A stretch of DNA of 64,000 bases from Nocardia terpenica (GCF_013186535.1 NZ_JABMCZ010000001.1:124001-188000); one strand, 5' to 3'; shown: positions 33,134 to 41,999, counted from the stretch's first letter. Program-made: numbers and translations. The notes: generated by a model from the letters alone, not told the origin.

Positions 33134-33969
33134 GCCAGCCGCACCGGGAGGAACATCGCCGTCAGCTGAGTGATCGCCACATCGACCACCGCGATCGACA
33201 CCACCGACAGCACGACCGCGGCATTGACGCCGTCGGCCACGCCGCGCGGGCCACCGCGTGCCTCGAGCCCGCGCTGACAGGCGACGATCACGACCAGGAA
33301 GCCGAACAGTACCGATTTGCCCAGCGACACCCACACATCGGCGACCACGGCGAACGAGCCGAAGGCCAGCCAGTAGCTGCCCGGCGTGACGTCCTGGGCG
33401 AGGACCGCCACCACGTAGCCGGCGGCGATGCCGACGAAGATGATCAGCACATTGACCAGCGGCGCCACGACCAGCATGGCGACAACGCGCGGAACCACCA
33501 GGCGCCGAACGGGATCGAGCGCCATCACCCGCAGCGCATCGATCTCGTCGCGGATCGTGCGCGCGCCGAGATCGGCGGCGATCGCCGAGGCGCCGGCCCC
33601 GCCCAGCAGCAGTCCGGTCGTCATCGGCGCGCCCTGCTTTATCACTCCGAGCCCGCCCGCCGCGCCGATCAGCGAATCCGCGCCGAGCTGATGGATGAGG
33701 TTGCCGACCTGCACCGACACGATCACCCCGAACGGGACGGCCATCAGGATCGCGGGCACCGCGGTGACGGTGACGAGGTACCAGCTCTGCTGCCACATCT
33801 CCGCCCACCGGAATCGGCCGCGGGACAGGTCGCTACCGATTCCGCGCACCGAGACCACGGCCAGCCGCACGGTGCGCCCGTAGGTGCGCAAGGCGGCAAT
33901 CCCGGTGGCGGAGAGGTTGTTTCGGACGATGCGGGCCGCGGATGGGCGCGGCGGTGCGGTGCTTGTCAT
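33130..33969 (-). CDS. yrbEA: YrbEA/MlaE-type permease
   Basis: 279 residues, ATG 33969, first gene of the mce operon. MlaE signature: GASAIAADLGARTIRDEIDA and LRVMALDPVRRLVVPRVVAM. N-terminal amphipathic helix, then five or six membrane segments. It pairs with yrbEB. The promoter and operator are at 33990-34032; the gene is divergent from the SnoaL-P450 operon. Confidence 0.93.
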   Translation of the reverse strand: MTSTAPPRPSAARIVRNNLSATGIAALRTYGRTVRLAVVSVRGIGSDLSRGRFRWAEMWQQSWYLVTVTAVPAILMAVPFGVIVSVQVGNLIHQLGADSLIGAAGGLGVIKQGAPMTTGLLLGGAGASAIAADLGARTIRDEIDALRVMALDPVRRLVVPRVVAMLVVAPLVNVLIIFVGIAAGYVVAVLAQDVTPGSYWLAFGSFAVVADVWVSLGKSVLFGFLVVIVACQRGLEARGGPRGVADGVNAAVVLSVVSIAVVDVAITQLTAMFLPVRLA

Positions 33970-33989
33970 GGAGCTGTCTCTTCTCGATG

Positions 33990-34032
33990 CTCGGACAGTG
34001 AGACTGTATAGGAAAAGTGTCCGAGCTGTCTT
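33990..34032 (-). promoter_or_regulatory. Promoter and operator of the mce operon
   Basis: On the minus strand AAGACA (34027-34032) and TATACA (34005-34010) form a -35/-10 pair with a 16-base spacer. Perfect 8-bp arms CTCGGACA (33990-33997) and TGTCCGAG (34018-34025) flank the -10, and ACAGT-GAG-ACTGT (33995-34007) is a second dyad on its edge. Both suggest repressor binding over the promoter. Confidence 0.5.
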
Positions 34033-34094
34033 GAAAACCGGTGGGCGAAAAGGCCAAGTTACGTGTACCGGGTTACGCCGATCCGGTTGTGCTC

Positions 34095-34135
34095 TTGACT
34101 CGTCTCGTTACAGAGATCTAAATTTGTCTCACAGT
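34095..34135 (+). promoter_or_regulatory. Promoter and possible operator of the SnoaL-P450 operon
   Basis: TTGACT (34095-34100) and TAAATT (34119-34124) form a promoter with an 18-base spacer. TGTCTCACAGT (34125-34135) lies just after the -10 and, read on the minus strand, is ACTGTGAGACA, matching ACAGTGAGACT at 33995-34005 in the mce promoter except for two W bases. Confidence 0.5.
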
Positions 34136-34204
34136 CACATCCGGTGGATGCGCCCGCTGCCTACGGCCCGCGCGTTTCCCCGGATTCTCGAGGAAAGGCG
34201 ATCG

Positions 34205-34930
34205 ATGAAGACGCTGCATCATCTCGGTCCGTCTCCCGAACATGCGCGGTATCAGGCGCTACTTCCGGAGTTCTGGGCGAAAGTCGAACAGCAGGAACGA
34301 GATGCGGTCGAGCGCGGGCTGCCGGTCCGGGGCCTCACCGACTTCGGGAAGGCATGGCTGACCGCCTGGGCGACGCAGAGCCTGGACGGGCTCCGCGCTT
34401 GCCTGTCGCCCGACTGCGATTTCATCGACAGCTCGACCTTCCAGAACCTCCGGCGCGGGCGCGAGGAGACGCTGGCCAACTGCGCGGCCTGCTTCGAGGC
34501 ATTCCCGGATATGGCGTTCTATCCGCAGGACGACAGCCTGCGGGCCCTGCCGTTCGCCGACTACACGCACGAACAGCTGCGGATGCTGATTCCGTGGCGG
34601 GGTATCGCCCGCTGGACCGGTCCGCTGCGGCTGCCCGGCACCGATATCGTGATACCTCCGACGGGCCGCTGCCTGAACTTCATCGGCGTCGATCGCTATC
34701 TGCTGACCGACGATCTGAAGATCAGCCACATCGACACCGACTGGGACCTGCTCTACATCGTCTATCAGCTCGCACCGCTGGGTGTGCGGGAACCTCGCCT
34801 CGGCTGGCTGCGGACCGCCTCGTATGCCGGGCGCGTGCTCGTACCGCTGTTGCGTGGTCTAGGGCGCGGCGGAATGGACGCCCACCGGCGCCTCGACCTA
34901 CCGCTGCCCGCGATCACGGTGTCGGCATGA
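34205..34930 (+). CDS. SnoaL-like protein
   Basis: 241 residues from ATG 34205, chosen for GAGGAAAGG at about 34189-34197. The central region (GKAWLTAWATQSLDGLRACL, SPDCDFIDSSTFQNLRRGRE, then IGVDRYLLTDDLKISHIDTD) has the NTF2/SnoaL pattern, with a longer N-terminus and a basic C-terminal extension. Related proteins bind or isomerise polycyclic or steroid-like compounds. The ATGA overlap with the P450 gene shows they work together, probably on the same lipid substrate. Confidence 0.8.
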   Translation: MKTLHHLGPSPEHARYQALLPEFWAKVEQQERDAVERGLPVRGLTDFGKAWLTAWATQSLDGLRACLSPDCDFIDSSTFQNLRRGREETLANCAACFEAFPDMAFYPQDDSLRALPFADYTHEQLRMLIPWRGIARWTGPLRLPGTDIVIPPTGRCLNFIGVDRYLLTDDLKISHIDTDWDLLYIVYQLAPLGVREPRLGWLRTASYAGRVLVPLLRGLGRGGMDAHRRLDLPLPAITVSA

Positions 34931-36360
34931 CCGCCCAGCACGATCTCACGCCGATCCCCGGAATCGAGGTCCGGCCCACCGCGGCGCCCCGGCGCATCCG
35001 TCGGCTCAGCACGTTCGGGCGTGCGCTGGACCCGTCGATGCCGGGCCCGACGGGGCGCCCACTGATCGGTCTGCTTCCCGAATTTCGCAGGGACCCTTTC
35101 GAATCCGTGCGCGTCTGGGCGCGCGAGCACGGCGATGTGTTCCATGTGCCGCTGCCGCTGTGGAACCTGGTGATGATCAATCATCCGGATCTGGTCACCG
35201 AGGTGATGAACAATCGCGAGGGCCGCTACAGCATGATCGGGCCGCTGGAGAAGCCGACCGCGATGACCATCGGCGCGGGGCTGCCGATGATGGAGGGGGA
35301 CCGGTTCCGCAAGCGCCGCCGCATGCTCACCCCGATGTTCGGGCGCAAACATCTGGCACGCATCGCCGACACGATCGTCGACGAGTTCACCCGGCGGATC
35401 GAGCGCTGGGACCGCTTCGCCGACACCGGCGAAACCGTTGACCTGCAACACGAAATCGCGCAGGTGACGCTGCCCGCATTTCTGCGCGCGATGTACACCA
35501 CCCGGCTGGACGACCGCCGCATCCGGCAGGTCGACGAGGACATCCGGCGGATGATGCGGACGATGGCCTTCGGTGTGTATCTGTCCGGTCCCCCGAATCC
35601 GTTCCCGATCGGCTCGAGCAGTCTGCCGCTGACAGTTCTGCGCCTGTACCGCATGGTCGACGGGTTGATCGAGCAGCGGTTGGCCCATCCGATCGAGGGG
35701 ACCGACCTCATGGGCCTGCTGCTGGACAGCCGCTACGAGGACGGCACCGGGCTCGGCCGCCGGGACCTGCGGGCCGAGTTGATCATCCTGATGGGCGGCG
35801 GCTACGAAACCGTGGTCGCCTCGCTGTCGCATACGCTCGGGCATCTGTGCGTGAATCCGGAACCGGCGCAACGGCTCTACGGCGAGATCGATGAACTCGG
35901 CGGTGCCACACCGACTTTGGCCGACCTACCGCGTCTGGTCTGGACCAAGGCCTGTTTCGACGAGGGCCAGCGCTTGCAGGGGCATCCGATGAATCCGCGA
36001 ATCGCCCTGCGCGACAGCGAACTCGGCGGCTTTCACATTCCCCGCGGCACGCTGGTGGGCACCCCGGTCTACACCCTGCACCGCGACGAACGCTGGTGGG
36101 CCGAGCCCGACCGCTACGACCCCACGCGGTTCACCGATCCTGCCCATCGGGCCCGCCCGAACAACGCATTCATCCCCTTCGGCGCCGGGCCGCATCACTG
36201 TATCGGCTCCGGGTTGGCCTACATGAACGCGCAATTCCTGCTCACCCTGATCTTCCAGCGCTATCGACTGGAGACCCCGCCGGGCTGGCGGCCGCGCCAC
36301 GCGTCCACGTTCTCCATCACCCTCGACGGCGGACTGCCGGTGACGGTGAGCAGACGATGA
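34927..36360 (+). CDS. Cytochrome P450
   Basis: 477 residues. ExxR motif EGQR (346-349), heme-ligand loop FGAGPHHCIG (418-427, Cys425), I-helix GGYETV (291-296) where the usual second Thr/Ser after the conserved Thr is Val. The long N-terminus without membrane anchor and the PGPTGRPLIGLLPEF opening suggest a soluble class I enzyme. Electrons probably come from the ferredoxin encoded immediately after (ATGA overlap at 36357). The substrate is likely a lipid or terpenoid imported by the divergent mce system; this is context-based inference. Confidence 0.93.
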   Translation: MTAQHDLTPIPGIEVRPTAAPRRIRRLSTFGRALDPSMPGPTGRPLIGLLPEFRRDPFESVRVWAREHGDVFHVPLPLWNLVMINHPDLVTEVMNNREGRYSMIGPLEKPTAMTIGAGLPMMEGDRFRKRRRMLTPMFGRKHLARIADTIVDEFTRRIERWDRFADTGETVDLQHEIAQVTLPAFLRAMYTTRLDDRRIRQVDEDIRRMMRTMAFGVYLSGPPNPFPIGSSSLPLTVLRLYRMVDGLIEQRLAHPIEGTDLMGLLLDSRYEDGTGLGRRDLRAELIILMGGGYETVVASLSHTLGHLCVNPEPAQRLYGEIDELGGATPTLADLPRLVWTKACFDEGQRLQGHPMNPRIALRDSELGGFHIPRGTLVGTPVYTLHRDERWWAEPDRYDPTRFTDPAHRARPNNAFIPFGAGPHHCIGSGLAYMNAQFLLTLIFQRYRLETPPGWRPRHASTFSITLDGGLPVTVSRR

Positions 36361-36578
36361 GCGAGGTCCACGTCGAGGTCGATCGCGAGGTGTGTCAATC
36401 GGCCGGATACTGCGTGCGCACCGCACCGGCGGTCTTCGCGCTCGGCGACGACGCGATCGTGGCGGTCCGCGATGGCGAGCGACTGACCACCGGCCCGGTC
36501 GCGGTGCCCGGGGACCAGGCCGCGGCCGTACGGCGGGCGTCCTGGGATTGCCCGTCCGCGGCGATCACCGTCCGCTGA
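36357..36578 (+). CDS. [3Fe-4S] ferredoxin
   Basis: 73 residues, ATG 36357 overlapping the P450 stop. Cluster ligands are the cysteines in EVCQSAGYCVRTAP (residues 13 and 19) and WDCPSAAI (about residue 65), with the non-cysteine position between them typical of [3Fe-4S] ferredoxins. It would carry electrons from a reductase elsewhere in the genome to the adjacent P450. Confidence 0.92.
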   Translation: MSEVHVEVDREVCQSAGYCVRTAPAVFALGDDAIVAVRDGERLTTGPVAVPGDQAAAVRRASWDCPSAAITVR

Positions 36579-36604
36579 ATCACCCACAATACGATGAGGT
36601 TCGC

Positions 36605-37441
36605 ATGTCCCAGATCGCTTCGGCCGGTGCGCTTCTCGATCCACCCGTCGACACCGTCGCCCACTATCCGCTAGTCACGCTGATCTGCGCCCTGGTCTTC
36701 GTGGTGGTCTCCGCAGTCGTCGGTATCGGCTACACCCTGCTGACGAGAAGTCCGCTGTACTTCTGGACGGCGGTGGCGGGAGCCACGCTCTATCCGTTCC
36801 TCGTCGAACCGCTCGGCGATCACCTCATCGCCGTCTGGTATCCGTCCAATCACTACATTGCCGCAACGGTTTTCGATCGCCCGATGCCGTGGTTCGTAGT
36901 CCTGTTCTATCTTGCCGGAATCCCGTTGGTGTCCGTGGCGGCGTGGGAGATCGTCAGGCGCGGACTGCCCGCCCGCGTCCTGATCGGACTGCTGATCGCG
37001 GTGACGATCCTCGAGATCCCGATCGAGATGATCGCCAATCGCCTCGGCTGGATGCGCTACTACGGCAATCACGCCACGATTGTCGACGTCCCGATCTACT
37101 GCCTGGTCCAGAATGCCGGCATGTTCGCCGTCGTCGCCTGGGTGCTCGCCTGGTTGCTGCCGCGCACCCACGGATGGCGCTGGCTCCTCGTGCCTTTCGC
37201 GGTGGCGGCCACCCTGCCCGCCCTAGCCCTGGCGGGCACCTTCCCCGCCTACATCGCAATCGCCACCCACGCCGGACCCGCACTCGGATGGGCAGCCGGG
37301 CTCTTTTCCACCATCCTGAACGCCACCATCGTCACCGCATGCGTGTACTCGCCACCCCTACAACGATTCCGCTCCACAACCGTGCCGTCCCCCGCCGAAG
37401 CACTCGGCCCGGCCGTAAGCAAACCCGCAGAGATCGAATGA
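36605..37441 (+). CDS. AveC-like polytopic membrane protein
   Basis: 278 residues from ATG 36605 after GATGAGG. About seven membrane helices. The segments PFLVEPLGDHLIAVWYPSNH and MRYYGNHATIVDVPIYCLVQ, with conserved Asn, His and Asp within membrane helices, resemble proteins annotated as spirocyclase AveC family in mycobacteria and nocardiae. AveC itself is a spiroketal-cyclising and dehydrating enzyme of avermectin synthesis. Its place behind a P450 and ferredoxin supports an enzymatic role on an oxidised lipid, but the family call is from memory of the motif pattern and uncertain. Confidence 0.6.
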   Translation: MSQIASAGALLDPPVDTVAHYPLVTLICALVFVVVSAVVGIGYTLLTRSPLYFWTAVAGATLYPFLVEPLGDHLIAVWYPSNHYIAATVFDRPMPWFVVLFYLAGIPLVSVAAWEIVRRGLPARVLIGLLIAVTILEIPIEMIANRLGWMRYYGNHATIVDVPIYCLVQNAGMFAVVAWVLAWLLPRTHGWRWLLVPFAVAATLPALALAGTFPAYIAIATHAGPALGWAAGLFSTILNATIVTACVYSPPLQRFRSTTVPSPAEALGPAVSKPAEIE

Positions 37442-37665
37442 GGTGCCGTATGGCGAGGCTCGCGGAACTCCATTATTAGCGCAGCATCACCCCAGATACG
37501 CGGCCGACGCCAGCCGCAGCACCAGGAGGACCAGGGTGTCCTGTCTCATTTCCGGGGTGTCATGTGAGGCCAGCGTGAATCGAGGCGCGGTTGCACCTGC
37601 GGCCAGGCGATGAAGAACGCCACGCCTGGCCGCGGCTGCTCGGACGAGCACGCGGAAGCGGGCCG

Positions 37666-38295
37666 CTACGACTTCGGGGTGTTGGTGATCGTGCCTGAGA
37701 TCTTGCTGTCTTTGCTCGTGCCCTGGAAACCGTCCGGGCTGCACGATTCCAGCTTCAGGCTCGTGATCTGACCGTCGAACGCTATCGTGCTTTTCTTTCC
37801 GATCGACAGAGTGCCCTCGACGTCAACTTTTGCGTCACCGCCCTTCGAAGGAACGACTATCGAACCTTTCGTCATCTTGAATATTTCTTCATCGCCGTTG
37901 GCGTCCTTGTCGTCGGCCCCCACTTTGGAAAGCGAGATTTCACAATCGTTACCGTTGGAATGGAACTTTAGGGCGTCTTTGTTCACAGGATCATCGATGG
38001 GCACCTCGATGCAGCTGGAATCGCTGTCGGAGGTGTATTTGATGTCGGACTTGACAGTGAATTCCTCGTCGCCTTTTTTCCGTGTCACCGAGATCGGGGT
38101 GTTCTCGGCGATCGTGCAGGTAGTCTTCTTCGCGTCCGGTTTCTCCGCCATCGCGGCCGGGGCGGCGACCGCGCTGTAGCCGAGTGCACAGACGCTCAGC
38201 AGCACTGCGGCGGCCGGGGCGAACCGGCCGGGTCCGGTGTGAGGGGAATGCGGCGAATTCGCCGGTGCCTGTGTTTTCGATCGTTGGATTTCCAT
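37666..38295 (-). CDS. Lys/Asp-rich secreted protein
   Basis: 209 residues from ATG 38295. A long N-region leads to the signal core APAAAVLLSVCALGYSAVAA with likely cleavage after APAAMA. The mature protein of about 160 residues is rich in Lys, Asp, Ser and Thr, and has four cysteines (TTCTIAE, SSCIEV, NDCEISL, LESCSPDG) that could form two disulfides. It looks beta-rich. Its GC content and codon choice are clearly lower than those of its neighbours (AAA/GAA, ATC/ATA present), which suggests acquisition by transfer. No family recognised. Confidence 0.7.
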   Translation of the reverse strand: MEIQRSKTQAPANSPHSPHTGPGRFAPAAAVLLSVCALGYSAVAAPAAMAEKPDAKKTTCTIAENTPISVTRKKGDEEFTVKSDIKYTSDSDSSCIEVPIDDPVNKDALKFHSNGNDCEISLSKVGADDKDANGDEEIFKMTKGSIVVPSKGGDAKVDVEGTLSIGKKSTIAFDGQITSLKLESCSPDGFQGTSKDSKISGTITNTPKS

Positions 38296-38729
38296 GCAAA
38301 CCTTTCGTCGTTCGTGTGGCGCGTCGGTACGACAATGCCGGGCCGCCAGGACATTTCGGCACGGCCTCGCCACGACCCCGGGCTGAGGTCGGGTAGAACC
38401 GATCACCAGCCGGACCTCGCCTCCGCGTGCCGGATCGACGGGGTTGCGCCGGACTCGGGCGGACTGTTCCGTCCGGTAGCCAACCGATTCCGAAACCGCA
38501 TTCGTTGCGGTACGGGATACGGATGGGTCGAAGTTACGGTTCCGGATCTGCGTTGGGTTCACCGAGATCGGCTCGGCGCGTAGATCTCCGGCCCGCGCGC
38601 CGTGCGGCAGGAGCGGATGTTCCCGGAGAGCGCCCGACCGGCTCGGACAACCCGGGGACCGACCGAGCTGGGTGACGGAAAACGACTTGCGCCCATTGAC
38701 CTTCCGACGGCGCGCGCTGGCCGAATCGG
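38296..38729. other. Non-coding interval (434 bases)
   Basis: No convincing gene on either strand. It holds the upstream region of the secreted-protein gene and the downstream end of the CPBP gene. I see no strong dyad, promoter pair or remnant. Confidence 0.5.
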
Positions 38730-39380
38730 TCACAGCGAAGTCGGTTGGGGTGGTTTGTGGTGGTCGGTGGCGAACAGGTCGGGTAGGTAGCGGACCATCA
38801 GGGTCGACCAGGTGAGATGGGTCAGCAGCGGTGCCCACACGGTGTCGGTGGCGCGGCGTTGCAGGGCGAAGACGGTGCCCATCACCGCGGCGGCCAGGAG
38901 CAGGGCGGGGTTACGGGTCGGGGTGGTGGCCAGGCAGTAGACGGTGGTGGAGGTGGCGACGGGGTGGTGGCTGGACATGTCGTATACCGGTCCGCGGAAG
39001 AAGACTTCTTCGGCCGCACCGCTGAGCAGGGCGACGAGCAGCGTGCGCCGCGACGGGGAGTGTCGGGCGTAGCGGAGCACGTCGTGTATCGCGTGTTCCA
39101 GCACCGGGATTCGGCGGGCTATTCGCGCGGCGCCGTAGAATACGGCGAAGGCGGCGGCTCCGGTCGCTGTCGCGCGGACCGCCTGGCTTGCCCGCGGGGG
39201 CGTCCATGGCGAGGGGTTGGTGAGGATGGCGCCGATGGTCCAGGTGGCGGCGGTGGCCGAGGTCAGTGTGTAGAACTCGGTGGTACCCGGTTGTGCGCGC
39301 AGCGCCTTGCCCAGCAGGCCGGCTCCCAGCAGAGTCGCACCGGTGACGGTCGCGCGTCGGCGCGGCATCGACGCGGTCAT
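38730..39380 (-). CDS. CPBP-family intramembrane metalloprotease
   Basis: 216 residues from ATG 39380, overlapping the upstream gene by four bases. CPBP motif 1 is LLSGAAEEVFFRGPVYD (paired Glu and FFRG), and motif 3 lies in LTHLTWSTLMVRYLPD. Five or six membrane segments. Members cleave membrane substrates or protect against bacteriocins. The coupling to an NAD(P)-binding gene is unexplained. Confidence 0.82.
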   Translation of the reverse strand: MTASMPRRRATVTGATLLGAGLLGKALRAQPGTTEFYTLTSATAATWTIGAILTNPSPWTPPRASQAVRATATGAAAFAVFYGAARIARRIPVLEHAIHDVLRYARHSPSRRTLLVALLSGAAEEVFFRGPVYDMSSHHPVATSTTVYCLATTPTRNPALLLAAAVMGTVFALQRRATDTVWAPLLTHLTWSTLMVRYLPDLFATDHHKPPQPTSL

Positions 39381-40273
39381 GCGGCGCGTCGGGCCTTGGC
39401 GCGTTGGCCGAGCGCGCGCAGGACCGCGTCGTCGTAATCCATCGGTTCGAAGGGCAGGATCTGGCGAATACTGTGGTCGCGCACCACTGTTTCGTTGACC
39501 ATCGACTCGACCAGCGATCGGCTGGTCTGCGCATCGACAGTGGTCACCAGCGACAGCCACAGTGACGACATTCGCAGCGAGAGCAGCGGAACCGGTACCA
39601 GCGCCAGGGGTCTGCCCTCGATGGCGGCCAGCCGATGCAGCATGTCACCGTAGGTCAGTATTTCCGAGCCGCCGATGTCGAAAGTGCGCCCGATCGTTTC
39701 CGGATGGTCCAGCACACCGGTGAGGTAGCGCACCGCATCGTCGAGCGCGATCGGCTGCGTGCGGGTACGTACCCATTTCGGTGTCACCATGGCGGGCAGG
39801 TACTCGACCAGTTGCCGGGTCATCTCCCAGGAAATGCCGCCGTGCCCGACGATGATTCCGGCGCGCAAGGTTGTCACCGGCACCCCACCCACGCCCAGCA
39901 GCCGCTCGACTTCGCGGCGGCTGCGCAGATGCGCCGACAGATGGTCGCCGTCGTCGCCCAGCCCACCCAGGTACACGATTCGCGACACTGCCGCGTCGGC
40001 GGCGGCCTCACCGAAGCGACGTGCCGCCTCGGCGTCACGCTGTGCGAACCGGGGGTGATCGAGCGAGTGAACGAGGTAGTAGGCGGCGTCGCACTCGGTC
40101 AGTACTCGCCGGACCGAGATGCGGTCCCGGACATCACCGCGGACCGCGGTGCCCGCGCCCAGATAGTCCTGCGGCCGTCGCGTCAACGCCAACACGGTAT
40201 GCCCGGCGTTTTCCAGTTCGGGACACAATCGTCGGCCCACGAAACCCGATCCCCCCGCGACCAGGACCTTCAT
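39377..40273 (-). CDS. NAD(P)-binding NmrA/SDR-like protein
   Basis: 298 residues from ATG 40273. Rossmann start VLVAGGSGFVGRRLCPELEN, followed by AYYLVHSL, SRIVYLGGLGDDG and TLRAGIIVGHGGISWE, the pattern of atypical extended SDR proteins (NmrA/HSCARG or TMR-like). The catalytic Tyr-x3-Lys is not evident, so it may be a redox sensor or non-canonical oxidoreductase. Upstream frames to 40366 add nothing homologous. Confidence 0.82.
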   Translation of the reverse strand: MKVLVAGGSGFVGRRLCPELENAGHTVLALTRRPQDYLGAGTAVRGDVRDRISVRRVLTECDAAYYLVHSLDHPRFAQRDAEAARRFGEAAADAAVSRIVYLGGLGDDGDHLSAHLRSRREVERLLGVGGVPVTTLRAGIIVGHGGISWEMTRQLVEYLPAMVTPKWVRTRTQPIALDDAVRYLTGVLDHPETIGRTFDIGGSEILTYGDMLHRLAAIEGRPLALVPVPLLSLRMSSLWLSLVTTVDAQTSRSLVESMVNETVVRDHSIRQILPFEPMDYDDAVLRALGQRAKARRAA

Positions 40274-40404
40274 CTGCGATCCCTTCCCACCCGGCGGATC
40301 GAACAGTGTTATTGCTGCAGGGTAGCTTACGTCAGCGCCTGCCTGCCTGACCGGACCATCCGCCAATGCGCATCAGAGCGGGTGGCCTTGCCTGAGCCAC
40401 CATC

Positions 40405-40690
40405 GTGCGCTGCGAGGTGATCAACGATCTGGTCGAGGACCTCGAAATCATCTACCGCAAGAGCAATCGAGACCGGTTCGCCTCCTGGAACGGCACCGCG
40501 CCGGTCGACGCCTCCTCTGGAGACCGCCGACGCCATCGGCTGTCTCGCTCGGGCAACCGCAAGATCAACCCTGTCCTGCACATCATGGCCGTGGTCCAGC
40601 TCCGAGCAGATCTGGAATGTCTTCAAGCTCACCCAGTGGTATGTGCCGGGGTCCAGATGGACGATCCGCTCGGTATGCGGCATGTGGGGA
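40405..40690 (+). pseudogene. IS110-type transposase remnant
   Basis: The plus frame reads FASWNGTAPVDASSGDRRRH then RLSRSGNRKINPVLHIMAVV, which is the C-terminal conserved region of IS110/IS1111 transposases (transposase_20). The N-terminal RuvC-like part, the catalytic residues and the element ends are absent and the sequence after about 40600 loses similarity. It is a decayed fragment, not mobile. The rest of the 40274-40706 interval holds nothing else recognisable. Confidence 0.7.
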
Positions 40691-40706
40691 TGGTGTCGGG
40701 CGCTGT

Positions 40707-41444
40707 TCAGTCGGGAGTCCGGCGCAGGATGAGGCAGAGGAAGCCGAGCGCGTCTCGGTAGGTTCGGAGCCATTCGTGGCGGTGGCGGGTGGCGGTGGTG
40801 AGGGCTTGGGAGCTGCCCGGATCGGCAGGGTGGTCCAGGGCCCATGAGGCCAGCGATCCCGTCCAGGCCCATTCGTAGTCGTCGAGTTCTCGGCGTGTGC
40901 TGATGTGCCCGTATACGGGGGTCCAGCCGTCGGCGACGACGCGCTCTACGGTGGTCGGCAGGTCCGCGCGATCCCCGAGCATCTGCACTGCCCTGGTGGA
41001 CGGCTCGCTCGCCCAGAACCCGTCACCGATCAGTACCCGTCCTCCGGGAGCCAGGTGCTTGCGTGCCGCCGCGAGTGTGGCCGACAGGCCGCCGAAGGCG
41101 TGTGCGGCCCCGACGCTGAGCACCAGGTCGAATCCGTGCGAAGCAGCGAGATTCGCGGCGTCTGCGCGGTGGAGGATCAGACGGGCTTCGACGCCGAGGC
41201 TGCTCGCGCGGTGATGGGCGTGTGCCAGTGCGTCTTCGGAGACATCGACTCCTTCTGCCCGCAGCCGCGGAAACATTGTCAAGGCTCGTAATAGCCATTC
41301 GCCGCCGCCGCAGCCGAGGTCCAGTACGCGTTCATCCCCGCGCGGAATGCCGCGTTGCAGCAGTCGGCTCACCGAGTCGTCGTCGAGCGGGGCGGCAATC
41401 GGATGATCCGCATGGGCCAACCTGGAAATTTGATCACGGTTCAC
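40707..41444 (-). CDS. Class I SAM-dependent methyltransferase
   Basis: 245 residues, GTG 41444. The SAM-binding motif I is RVLDLGCGGGEWLLRAL (about residues 40-56), motif II GVDVSEDALAHAHH, motif III DLVLSVGAAHAFGG and post-motif PGGRVLIGDGFWA. The C-terminal part with WTGSLASWALDHP and ATRHRHEWLRTYRDALGFL resembles small-molecule methyltransferases of actinobacteria. The substrate is unknown; it lies isolated between two remnants. Confidence 0.88.
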   Translation of the reverse strand: MNRDQISRLAHADHPIAAPLDDDSVSRLLQRGIPRGDERVLDLGCGGGEWLLRALTMFPRLRAEGVDVSEDALAHAHHRASSLGVEARLILHRADAANLAASHGFDLVLSVGAAHAFGGLSATLAAARKHLAPGGRVLIGDGFWASEPSTRAVQMLGDRADLPTTVERVVADGWTPVYGHISTRRELDDYEWAWTGSLASWALDHPADPGSSQALTTATRHRHEWLRTYRDALGFLCLILRRTPD

Positions 41445-41764
41445 CGGGCCGAGCCTGACACGGCCGAAGGAGTGGACGCATCTACATTTCCGACTACGAA
41501 CGCAGACTCGGCGATACGAGCCCAGAGCGTCGGTGGCCCCGAAATCGGCTCCTTAGCGAGCAGTCCGCAAGATCGTCTGTCGCCCAACGACTGTGGCCTT
41601 CGGAACGACCGGAATGCGGCCATTGAGTGTGTTCCGAGCAGCGAGTGGGTCAGTAATAGTGTGCTGATGCGATGCCCCGACCCCGAACCCGATCTGGTTG
41701 GTGAGCCCGCCGAGCCCGCCGCCGATCGCGACCCCGGCGTAGACCGACTCGGTCCACGGGATCC

Positions 41765-41999
41765 ACATCATGCCGTGCGATCCAGCGGGACGATCCGCAT
41801 CCCGTCCACCGAATTCGACCCGGTCGCCTCCTGGGTGCGCAGCGATGTCGCACCATGCCGAGAACTCGCTCCGGCACCGCATCCCGGCCAGTACATCGAC
41901 GAAGTCCTCACCGCCCTCGGCTATTCCGGCGCCGCCGTCGCCGACCTGCATCGCGACGGCATCGTCGCCGACCGATGGTTCGGCGGCGGCGACTACCTA
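41765..41999 (+). pseudogene. CoA-transferase family III (CaiB/BaiF) C-terminal remnant
   Basis: The plus frame reads GTIRIPSTEFDPVASWVRSD, LAPAPHPGQYIDEVLTALGY and SGAAVADLHRDGIVADRWFG, matching the end of CaiB/BaiF-type transferases, where GQHTDEVL-LGY is usual. There is no N-terminal domain or catalytic Asp, and the frame has no stop of its own before the convergent MmpL gene. The rest of the 41445-41764 interval contains no recognisable gene. Confidence 0.55.

Noticed and set aside
40327..40872. 181-codon minus-strand frame
   Set aside because: Opposite the IS110 remnant and running into the methyltransferase in another frame; the Pro/His/Arg-rich sequence is not protein-like.
41553..41951. 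Minus-strand frame with VYAGVAIGGGLGGLTNQIGF
   Set aside because: The Gly-rich stretch looks porin- or signal-like, but the frame is antisense to the CoA-transferase remnant, lacks a signal peptide in place and matches no family I know.
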